This document shows, piece by piece, positions 1 through 5,410 of a DNA stretch of 5,410 nt (the stretch's first letter is position 1; every line of letters starts with the position of its first letter). The notes below the pieces were generated by a model. The model worked only from the letters and a program-made list of their open reading frames with translations. It ran no database searches and was not told the DNA's origin. Location: contig JAEWJO010000417.1 in the NCBI GenBank assembly GCA_023386455.1, forward strand, positions 1 through 5,410, given 5' to 3'. The stretch is from Pseudomonadota bacterium. GTDB taxonomy: Bacteria; Myxococcota_A; Polyangia; Haliangiales; Haliangiaceae. The translations under genes and the position numbers were made by a program.

Positions 1-126
1 CTCGCGCGCCTCAAGGACTGGCGCGTCCTTCGTGACCACCGGAGGCGGGGAAGCCACGTGGCGAACACCCTGAACGCCGTCGCGGTCCTACACAATCTGA
101 GACTTGAATTGCGGGACAACTCTTAG
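1..126 (+). CDS. IS5-type DDE transposase, C-terminal fragment (runs in from the left edge)
   Basis: The first frame is open from base 1 to a TAG at 124-126 and gives 41 residues. They contain [16 protein letters not shown] followed by a helix ending [12 protein letters not shown]. This is the pattern I know from the extreme C terminus of IS5-superfamily DDE transposases: a basic 'LK-WR-LRD' stretch just after the catalytic Glu, then a hydrophobic helix ending in 'LHNL'. The catalytic residues lie outside the window, so I cannot tell whether the full gene is intact. The enzyme would cut and join the ends of its own insertion sequence. The stop overlaps the stop of the convergent VWA gene by two bases. 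The 3' end GCGGGACAACTC just before TTA could be the right inverted end of the element, but this is inference. The alternative, an unrelated helical protein end, seems less likely. Confidence 0.68.
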   Translation, partial: LARLKDWRVLRDHRRRGSHVANTLNAVAVLHNLRLELRDNS

Positions 127-1343
127 CCCATCGCCTTGACCCACTTCGACGGGTCGCCGATGCGCGGCTTCTCGCCGCCGCGCACCAGATACCGCACCGC
201 GTGGTTCATGCCGTCGAGCGTCAGCGGCCACATCGGCAGCACGCTCGCGATCACCTCGATCGTCGTGCCCGACCAGAACCGCTCCGGCTCGGGATTCAGC
301 CACGCCGCGCTCCGAAAATGATGCGCCAGCCGCCTGAGCCACTCGATGCCCGACGCCCGCGTCTGCGAGTACAGATACATCGCCCCGCTCGCGTCGAGCA
401 GCTCCGCCGGGTGCATGAGCGCATCGCCGACCATCACGAGCTTCTCGTCGCGATCGCTGTTCGCGAGCAGGTCGGCCACGGGCACCGCCTTGCGGAACTG
501 CGCGTCCTCGTAGACCGAGTTGTAGACGCAGTTGTGAAAGTAGTAGCTCCTGAACTTCGCGAACCGTCCGGTGCGCGACGCCGCCGTGAACAGCCGGCTC
601 ATCAGCTCGCTGTGCGGATCCATCGAGCCGCCGACGTCCATCAGCAGCACGACCTTCACGCGATTGCGCCGAGGCGGCCGGAACACGATCTCCAGCTCGC
701 CCGCATTCTTCCCCGTCTTGTCGATCGTGTCGTCGAGATCCAGCTCCTCGACCGCGCCCTCGCGGCCCAGCCGCCGAAGCCCGCGAAGCGCGACATCGAT
801 CTGCCGCACGTCGAGCACCACATCGCGGCGGTACTCCTTGAACATGCGCTGGTCCGCGACCGCCATCGCACTGCGCCCACCGCCCCCACCGACGCGCATG
901 CCCGTCGGATTCTGCCCGCCCGACCCGAACGGCGACGTGCCGCCCGTTCCGATCCAGCGGTTGCCCTTGTCGTGGCGCTCCTTCTGCTCCTTCAGCCGCT
1001 GCTCGAACATCTCGCGCAGCTTGTCCATGTCGAGCTCGGTCAGCGCCTTGCGCTGCTCCTCCGTCAGACCCGCGAACGCCTGCGGATCCGCGAGCCACGA
1101 CCGCAGCTGCTCGGTCAGCTCGATGCCGCCCTTGTGGATGTCCTTGAAGTACGACAGGAACGCCTCGTCGTACGCGTCGTAGTGGGCGATGTCCTTGACG
1201 CAGATCGTGCGGCACAGCCGATAGAACCCGTCGAGCGACGACTCGTGGAGTCCGAGTGCGAGCGCCTCCATCAGCGCCATCCACTCGTGCGTCGACACCG
1301 GAATCTTGTGTCGCCGCAGCTCGAACAGGAAATCGATCAGCAT
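123..1343 (-). CDS. CoxE-like VWA-domain protein, partner of the MoxR ATPase
   Basis: This 406-residue protein resembles the CoxE/VWA family. Such proteins pair with MoxR AAA+ ATPases and act as metal-dependent adaptors that bind a client for remodelling or cofactor insertion. Residues 1-120 are helical (start [17 protein letters not shown]). A Gly-rich linker spans about 132-156 (GTGG...GGGGG). The VWA fold begins near 228 with [16 protein letters not shown]236 and S240 are the metal-site (MIDAS) residues, with Gly at 238 where the classical DxSxS motif has Ser; from memory the DVGGSM form is common in this subfamily. A later acidic site is VMVGDALM at 303-310. There is no signal peptide or membrane segment, so it should be cytoplasmic. 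ATG at 1343 lies 4 bases after the ATPase stop, with AAGG about 9 bases upstream, so the pair is probably translationally coupled. Length and codon use look intact. The specific client is unknown. Confidence 0.93.
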   Translation of the reverse strand: MLIDFLFELRRHKIPVSTHEWMALMEALALGLHESSLDGFYRLCRTICVKDIAHYDAYDEAFLSYFKDIHKGGIELTEQLRSWLADPQAFAGLTEEQRKALTELDMDKLREMFEQRLKEQKERHDKGNRWIGTGGTSPFGSGGQNPTGMRVGGGGGRSAMAVADQRMFKEYRRDVVLDVRQIDVALRGLRRLGREGAVEELDLDDTIDKTGKNAGELEIVFRPPRRNRVKVVLLMDVGGSMDPHSELMSRLFTAASRTGRFAKFRSYYFHNCVYNSVYEDAQFRKAVPVADLLANSDRDEKLVMVGDALMHPAELLDASGAMYLYSQTRASGIEWLRRLAHHFRSAAWLNPEPERFWSGTTIEVIASVLPMWPLTLDGMNHAVRYLVRGGEKPRIGDPSKWVKAMG

Positions 1344-1347
1344 CGCG

Positions 1348-2175
<828 letters not shown>

Positions 2176-2275
2176 CCTGCCGACCTTAGCGCGAAAACCC
2201 GAGCACGGTGGAGACTTGAGGGTCGGCGCACCGAGGCCGATTCGACGGTTTCGGTCGACACGTCCTTGCATCGGC
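2176..2275. other. Intergenic leader of the MoxR-VWA operon
   Basis: These 100 bases separate the 70-residue frame from the ATPase start. On the minus strand I see only the AAGG ribosome-binding site near 2184-2187 and a weak 5-bp inverted repeat, TCGAC/GTCGA, around 2241-2261. No convincing -35/-10 pair or terminator is visible. The operon promoter could lie here in a form I cannot recognise, or further upstream. Confidence 0.4.
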
Positions 2276-2488
2276 TTACGGCAGCCTGACGTTCTCCTTG
2301 ACCTCCACGGCTCCGCAGGTGATCTCGAGCCCTATCAGCTCGTCGCGCACGGCGAACCCCTCGTCCCCCTCAGCGAGCGGGACGCCCGCTTCAAGTAGGA
2401 CGCCTTTCCGCGGGTATCCTGCAGGCTCGCTCCTCGCGATCAATATGCACCGAGCGCCACACGCGTCTTCCGCGAGCGCCGCAGCCAT
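2276..2488 (-). CDS. Small protein of unknown function, 70 residues (possibly a gene remnant)
   Basis: I do not recognise this product. Its composition looks protein-like: few Arg, many Glu/Asp, and alternating hydrophobic residues in the second half (EGFAVRDELIGLEI, then CGAVEVKENVRLP before TAA at 2276-2278), suggesting beta strands. Two Cys near residues 10-14 and one near 57 do not form a metal motif. ATG at 2488 has AGGGA about 9 bases upstream, which would serve as a ribosome-binding site. The same frame is open further upstream and reads directly into the RAYT relic (FDGWTTTYQRPRHY), so it may instead be the tail of a gene whose start was replaced or truncated by the relic. Some codons (ATA, CTA, AGG) are unlike those of the ATPase gene. 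It ends 100 bases before the ATPase start on the same strand, so cotranscription is possible. No signal peptide is evident. Confidence 0.35.
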   Translation of the reverse strand: MAAALAEDACGARCILIARSEPAGYPRKGVLLEAGVPLAEGDEGFAVRDELIGLEITCGAVEVKENVRLP

Positions 2489-2499
2489 CGTAATGCGTC

Positions 2500-2956
2500 C
2501 CTGGAACGCCCTGTAGTGGCGCGGCCGCTGATACGTCGTCGTCCAGCCGTCGAACGAGATCGCGCTCGAGGACTCGTCGAGCTTGGCCGCGCGCGCGGCG
2601 CCTTCGAGGTAGGCCTCCCGGTGGCGTCAGCACCTACGACACCGCGCTGCGTTCGTAGCGCCCGGTCTTGACGGCTCGCCTGTAGCGGGCGCGAAGGACT
2701 TTGCCGCCGCGTCCTCAGGCATCCTTGATCGCCTCACCGCACTGATCGCGAAGCTCTGCGTGCTGCGCGAGTGCCTTCTCGTTAGCTGCCTCCGCGAGCA
2801 GGCGAAGATGGTCGTGCTGGATCGAGATGGGGACGGCTCGAAAGTGATTTCCATCGAGATAGCGCACGAGCACCCGACGAAGCGCCTAATGGAGAGCACG
2901 ATGGCAATGGCTCGACGACACGGGTCGCCGAATCATGCTGCGGCCTCGTCATCACC
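2500..2956 (-). pseudogene. Decayed RAYT (Y1/HUH, IS200-like) transposase, nearly full length
   Basis: Read on the minus strand, this matches RAYT order from the N terminus: TRPQHDSATRV (about 2955-2923), then RRVLVRYLDGNHFRAVPIS and HDHLRLLAEAA (2864-2780), then GRGGKV-RARY, then VKTGRYERSAVS, then GAARAAKLDESSSAISFDGW and TYQRPRHY. The middle and end align with the copy at 5090-5410. RAYTs are single-strand Y1 nucleases that act on palindromic REP elements. This one cannot work. The HUH signature 'HLH' reads HLR at 2802-2810, a TGA precedes GRGGKV, a TAG replaces the Tyr in the 'SYVL' motif, and about 11 bases are missing after it. At least two frame changes are needed, and the last 35-40 codons (GWR-HGL region) are absent. 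It lies between the lipoprotein stop and the 70-residue frame. Family assignment rests on remembered motifs plus the internal repeat. Confidence 0.72.
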
Positions 2957-2999
2957 TGCGCCGCTGCGATGTTCTCGACGCGATCAGCCCGCCTGGACG

Positions 3000-3668
3000 T
3001 CAGAGGTAGATGGGAGGAAGCCCCACCCACGTGATCTGCCCCGCCTCCACATCGACGTCGAAGCGGCTGGTACCGGCGTTCGATAACGAGTGCATGCCGG
3101 GCGTCACGTCGGGAAACAGCGTCACGTCACCGGACGCCGCGACGACCCAGGCTCCGTCGTCATACCTGAGCTTCGGTAGCAAGGATCCGTCGAGCCTCAC
3201 GCCGTCGCTGAACGCGACGGTGATCACGACGCCCTTGTTTGCGTCGTACGTCGTACCGGCGCGGTCGAGCACCGCTTCGAGCTCCTCGGGCGTGAACGTC
3301 GGCAGGTACGGGCGTTCGAATGGGCGAGCCCCCTCGATCATCGTGCCGCCGAGCAAGGGTCCGGCACCCGTGATGTCGAGAATGAACGTGGGCGTCGACA
3401 GCGGAGGAGGACAGAGCGCGAACCGCCCCATGGAGTCGGTGATCGACGAACGGCTCGGGTCGTCGCGAACGACGACGGTCGCACCCGCGAGCACCTCGGT
3501 GGCCGACTCGGAGTCCATGATGGCGCCCTTGTACAGGTTGCCCCCATCGGCGCAGGCTGCATCCGGCGGGACGTACGACGACGCATCCGGGTCCGGCGGC
3601 GTCGATGTGCTGCTGCCGCTGCACGCGCTCGCGATGCCGATGAGCACGAAACGCAATGGGCGCTGCAT
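3000..3668 (-). CDS. Probable lipoprotein with carboxypeptidase-regulatory-like domain
   Basis: The 222-residue product starts MQRPLRFVLIGIASACSGSS: a short basic N terminus, a hydrophobic core, and a Cys at 16 in an imperfect lipobox (ASAC; a Leu at -3 would be usual). A Pro/Asp/Ser-rich spacer follows (residues 18-40), typical of myxobacterial surface lipoproteins. Residues 46-100 fit a carboxypeptidase-regulatory-like beta-sandwich: YKGAIMDSESATEVLAGATV, then ITDSMGRFAL. The rest is beta-rich (GVVITVAFSDGVRLDGSL, then FDVDVEAGQITWVGLP). It is probably exported and anchored in a membrane, with a binding or structural rather than catalytic role. ATG at 3668 was chosen because the signal peptide begins there. 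The frame extends to 3818, but those residues are Cys/Arg-rich and look non-coding. No good ribosome-binding site is visible. The gene stands alone, and I see no terminator between its stop (TGA at 3000-3002) and the RAYT relic. Confidence 0.8.
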   Translation of the reverse strand: MQRPLRFVLIGIASACSGSSTSTPPDPDASSYVPPDAACADGGNLYKGAIMDSESATEVLAGATVVVRDDPSRSSITDSMGRFALCPPPLSTPTFILDITGAGPLLGGTMIEGARPFERPYLPTFTPEELEAVLDRAGTTYDANKGVVITVAFSDGVRLDGSLLPKLRYDDGAWVVAASGDVTLFPDVTPGMHSLSNAGTSRFDVDVEAGQITWVGLPPIYL

Positions 3669-4000
3669 CCGCGGCGAGTATCGTCGAACGCAGCAAACCT
3701 TGCACGGGCAAAGGCGGTGACGCATTTCCGTTCGAGGTGTCGCAGAGCGATCGACGTCACACACGATCGATCCTTCGACTTCGAGGCTGCAGTCATCGAA
3801 AGGCGCCGCGCGGCTCACACCTGATGCTTACGCTCCATGCGCGCGTGTCGAGCCGGACGGACAAAGTAGCTGTGCGGAACCAGTTCGTGGAGCCATCCAT
3901 CACGGAGTTGGCGAATCCCATCGAGTCTTCGACGAGCTCACCAACGGGCCTTTCGATGCCGATGTATCCGTCGTCGGTGGCGCGTCGAGACGGACACACC
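3669..4000. other. Stretch upstream of the lipoprotein gene, no gene recognised
   Basis: An open minus-strand frame covers much of this stretch (e.g. DDGYIGIERPVGELVEDSMG around 3910-3975, then NWFRTATLSVRLDTRAW), and short pieces look protein-like. I see no start with a ribosome-binding site, no known motif and no homology to the relics nearby. The lipoprotein promoter should lie near 3670-3760. A GATACT stands about 10 bases upstream of its ATG, but no suitable -35 box is paired with it. Confidence 0.4.
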
Positions 4001-4066
4001 AGCAGCGATGGCAGCGCAGGCATGCCCTGCGCGAACGGCTGGCAGCTCGACGCAGTGAGCGTCGGC
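4001..4066. repeat. Direct repeat copy 1 with central palindrome
   Basis: This copy begins AGCAGCGATGGCAG and ends near GCAGTGAGCGTCGGCC. Compared with copy 2 at 4120-4186, I count about nine differences over 67 positions, and only one in the first 34. The centre is a 7-bp inverted repeat, GCGCAGG (4014-4020), loop CATGC, CCTGCGC (4026-4032). The low divergence in the palindromic half suggests a recent duplication or selection on that part. Confidence 0.8.
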
Positions 4067-4122
4067 CCCGCCGCTGGAAGGGCTCGATCAGGCCGGCGTG
4101 ACGCGCGGCGAACGTCCCGAGC
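4062..4122 (-). pseudogene. RAYT C-terminal tail remnant (faint)
   Basis: Minus-strand reading gives LLGTFAARHAGLIEPFQRRG. This lines up with LLAFGWRQHGLLDPFERPG of the copy at 5090-5410, and the DNA aligns through GGCCTG-TCGA-CC-TTC-AGCGGC with a few small gaps. Only this end piece is recognisable. It lies next to, and slightly overlaps, direct repeat copy 2. Because the match is short, a chance resemblance is possible. Confidence 0.42.
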
Positions 4123-4186
4123 AGCGATAGCAGCGCAGGCATGCCCTGCGCGAGGAGCAAGCAGCTCGACGCAGTGAGGGCCGACC
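4120..4186. repeat. Direct repeat copy 2 with central palindrome
   Basis: This is the second copy of the 4001-4066 repeat, 119 bases downstream. The palindrome is intact: GCGCAGG (4133-4139), loop CATGC, CCTGCGC (4145-4151). The differences cluster just after the palindrome (AGGAGCAA here versus AACGGCTG in copy 1), after which GCAGCTCGACGCAGTGAG is shared exactly. Confidence 0.8.
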
Positions 4187-4455
4187 GGGACTACATGTTC
4201 AGTCGTGCGGCGCATCGCAGATCATTCGGATTGCGATCGTCGGCGGCGTCACACGGGGGAAGGTCGCGAGGAGTGATGGCACGGACGGATGACCTGCGCG
4301 AACAGCGGTTCGATGCTGCGGCGCCTGTCGAGGTATACGTGACCGCGACGTTGCCGAGCTCGGGCACGGCCCCACCGGTCTTGTTCGCCGGCGCGTCCTG
4401 ATCAAGTGCCCTGGTGCAGGTCCTCGGAGGTAGGGTCGCGACGATTCCCGACGTA
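4187..4455. other. Gene-free stretch with a degraded third repeat and a possible transposase motif
   Basis: No gene with a start signal is visible. A minus-strand frame at 4338-4288 reads VYLDRRRSIEPLFAQVI, which resembles the region around the catalytic Glu of some DDE transposases (RR-vEPvFgq-k), but it is only 17 residues long. Another frame carries GAVPELGNVAVTYTS without recognisable homology. The degraded third repeat lies at about 4268-4320. The stretch looks like decayed mobile-element DNA. Confidence 0.35.
4268..4320. repeat. Degraded third copy of the direct repeat
   Basis: GAGTGATGGCA followed by ACCTGCGCGAACAGC parallels GAGCGATGGCA-like and CCCTGCGCGAACGGC blocks of copy 1. The right arm CCTGCGC (4293-4299) is kept, but the left arm reads ACGGACGGATG, so the hairpin is lost. 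The arm-to-arm distance from copy 2 is 148 bases, versus 119 between copies 1 and 2. Flanking bases on the left (minus-strand CTCGCGACCTTC) also align with copy 2, with about one gap. Confidence 0.45.
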
Positions 4456-4690
4456 TCACCAATTCGCGTACCGCGGCTCGAAGGCATCGATCAGCCCCGC
4501 TGGCGCCAACCGAAGACGAGCAAGGCAGTCCTCCGCGCTGATACCGCCAACGGGTCGTTGTCGGGCGGCCGCCCATACGCCTTCGTCCGGCGGTACGTGC
4601 GCGCCGGCCACCTGCACCGACAGCCGTCGAACGAGAGCGCGCTCGTCGCGCTTGGCGACAGCCCGGCGAAGCGTTTCGTCAGGTCAGGGC
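4456..4690 (-). pseudogene. RAYT transposase 3' fragment with frameshift
   Basis: The minus-strand reading contains TSALSFDGC, then RTYRRTKAYGRPPDNDPL, then VSARRTALLVFGWRQRG. It matches SSAISFDGW, TKTYRRPAHYDPL and VSAPRTDLLAFGWRQHG of the copy at 5090-5410. Compared with that copy there is an insertion of roughly 33 bases after FDGC. One base is missing after FGWRQR, which makes TGA at 4491-4493. After a frame change the ending LIDAFEPRYANW-stop (TGA at 4456-4458) parallels LLDPFERPGPIW-stop. Nothing N-terminal to about residue 45 of the 5090-5410 piece can be recognised, so the nuclease domain is absent. This is a dead remnant. Confidence 0.7.
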
Positions 4691-4732
4691 CCACGCCGAT
4701 CGTCGCGCGGGCGTGGGTCGCCGCTGGGCCGG

Positions 4733-5048
4733 CTACTTCAGGTAACCGTCAGGCCAGTCGATCTCGCGTCCCACGGCAATGACGTACACGTTCGCGTCAC
4801 AGCGCTCGCACGTCGCGTAGCAGGCCTCCTCCTCCACATCTGCAGAGTGGTCACCTCGAGCACAACGTCCCGCTCGCCACGAGTCGAAACGCTGAGCGTC
4901 ACGAGGCCACCAGGCCATCTCCTGGCCTAGCTCGTACTCGCGATCGTGGAACCGTCCAGTCTCGTCGCCCTGGTAGGTCGAAGCAGCGTGTCGCGTTTCC
5001 ACAGCCGGGGCAGTTCGCGGCGACGTTGACCCAGTTGAAAGCTGCCAT
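4733..5048 (-). pseudogene. Small zinc-ribbon-like protein gene with one frameshift
   Basis: ATG at 5048 has GGAGGGAG a few bases upstream and opens MAAFNWVNVAANCPGC. The frame then must shift by one base near 5000 to continue ETRHAASTYQGDETGRFHDR, then EYELGQEMAWWPRDAQRF, a linker, and CYATCERCDANVYVIAVGRE before IDWPDGYLK and TAG (4733-4735). The total of 316 bases equals 105 codons including the stop plus one extra base, so a single-base insertion (or a two-base loss) explains the break. CPGC (13-16) and CERC near the C terminus would together form a four-Cys zinc site. The family looks to me like short, uncharacterised myxobacterial proteins, but I cannot name it. Function is unknown; it is cytoplasmic by appearance. 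It starts 41 bases after the RAYT stop at 5090, on the same strand. A sequencing error or a natural frameshift is the alternative to a true pseudogene. Confidence 0.65.
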
Positions 5049-5056
5049 TGGTAACG

Positions 5057-5064
5057 CTCCCTCC
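5057..5064 (-). promoter_or_regulatory. Ribosome-binding site of the zinc-ribbon-like gene
   Basis: The minus strand reads GGAGGGAG followed by CGTTACCA and ATG at 5048-5046. It is the strongest Shine-Dalgarno sequence in the window and fixes the start in the CPGC frame rather than at the GTG at 5002 in the downstream frame. Confidence 0.7.
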
Positions 5065-5089
5065 GATGTTGACCTGATTCGTTCGCCGA

Positions 5090-5410
5090 CTACCAGATCG
5101 GACCGGGCCGCTCGAACGGATCGAGCAGGCCGTGCTGGCGCCAGCCGAACGCGAGCAAGTCGGTCCTCGGCGCTGATACCGGCAACGGGTCGTAGTGGGC
5201 CGGCCGCCGATACGTCTTCGTCCAGCCGTCGAACTAGATCGCGCTCGAGTACTCGTCGAGCTTGGCCGCGCGCGCGGCGCCGGCGAAGAAGTCCTCGCGG
5301 TGGCGACGCCAGTTATTGAGCACGTACGACAGCGCGTTCCGCGCGTAGCGCCGCGTCTTGATCTGGCTCGAGCTGTAGCGCGACGCGAAGACCTTGCCGC
5401 CGCGTCCCCA
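5090..5410 (-). pseudogene. RAYT transposase, C-terminal part, broken by one TAG (continues past right edge)
   Basis: The frame is open from the right edge to the TAG at 5090-5092 (107 codons) except for a TAG at 5234-5236. It reads WGRGGKVFASRYSSSQIKTR, then YARNALSYVLNNWRRHRED, then KLDEYSSAI-stop-FDGWTKTYRRP and LLAFGWRQHGLLDPFERPG. 'RGGKVF--RY', 'YVLNNWRRH', 'SFDGW' and 'GWR-HGLLDPF' are landmarks I associate with the C-terminal half of RAYT/Y1 transposases. The HUH and Tyr catalytic residues should lie mostly beyond the right edge. The internal TAG replaces a codon that is TCG (Ser) in both other copies, so it is a one-base C-to-A change. The rest is clean, so this is the youngest relic here. 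Stop readthrough or a functional truncated N-terminal product cannot be excluded. Confidence 0.75.

Noticed and set aside
13..30. Inverted repeat AAGGAC/GTCCTT as a terminator for the operon
   Set aside because: The stem is only 6 bp, has no T-run, and lies inside the transposase coding end, more than 90 bases past the VWA stop.
88..1284. Minus-strand 398-codon open frame overlapping the VWA gene
   Set aside because: It is the VWA gene read in a shifted frame: very Arg/Gly-rich, with no domain, while the other frame shows the DVGGS motif and a coupled start.
3669..3818. N-terminal extension of the lipoprotein to an earlier ATG
   Set aside because: The added 50 residues are Cys/Arg-rich and would bury the signal peptide that starts at the ATG at 3668.
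3793..4215. Minus-strand 140-codon open frame
   Set aside because: It crosses the direct repeats and the RAYT tail, lacks a ribosome-binding site and a recognisable domain, and is best explained as open frame in GC-rich decayed DNA.
4001..4320. CRISPR array
   Set aside because: There are only two clear repeats plus one faint copy, about 67 bases long at uneven spacing, and no cas gene is present.
4414..4930. + strand open frames across 4406-4930
   Set aside because: They are opposite a RAYT fragment and the zinc-ribbon-like gene, are rich in Arg and Ser, and carry no motif.

Overview
The window is GC-rich DNA whose coding strand shows strong G/C preference at third codon positions. It has an outer-membrane-type lipoprotein with a carboxypeptidase-regulatory-like domain, several decayed REP-associated tyrosine transposase (RAYT, Y1/HUH family) copies of a type I associate with Myxococcota, and a small two-CxxC protein. 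Together these suggest a large, repeat-tolerant deltaproteobacterial or myxobacterial chromosome. The taxonomic call is inference.

Left part (1-2175). A short C-terminal piece of an IS5-type DDE transposase enters from the left on the + strand and stops at 124-126. It meets head-on a two-gene minus-strand operon: a MoxR/CoxD-type AAA+ ATPase (1348-2175) followed 4 bases later by a CoxE-type von Willebrand factor A (VWA) protein (123-1343). The two convergent stop codons overlap by two bases. These two intact genes are the well-supported core of the window. They probably act as an ATPase plus a metal-dependent adaptor that remodels or matures a client complex. No client gene lies in the window.

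Middle part (2176-3668). A 70-residue reading frame of unknown function (2276-2488) lies upstream of the ATPase gene. Its frame runs open into the decayed 3' part of an almost full-length RAYT relic (about 2500-2956), which carries stops, frameshifts and a damaged HUH motif. Next is a probable lipoprotein gene (3000-3668).

Right part (3669-5410). This is a graveyard with no intact gene. In minus-strand reading order it holds a RAYT 3' part broken by one TAG codon (5090-5410, continuing off the right edge), a small zinc-ribbon-like gene with one frameshift (4733-5048), a second RAYT 3' fragment (4456-4690), a faint RAYT tail (4062-4122), and a set of two clear plus one faint direct repeats with a 7-bp palindrome (4001-4320). 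All recognisable relics lie on the minus strand.

I see no convincing new molecular system. The most useful observations are the cluster of same-strand RAYT relics at different stages of decay, the single-hit lesions in two otherwise well-preserved small genes, the palindromic repeat set, and the overlap of the transposase and VWA stop codons.
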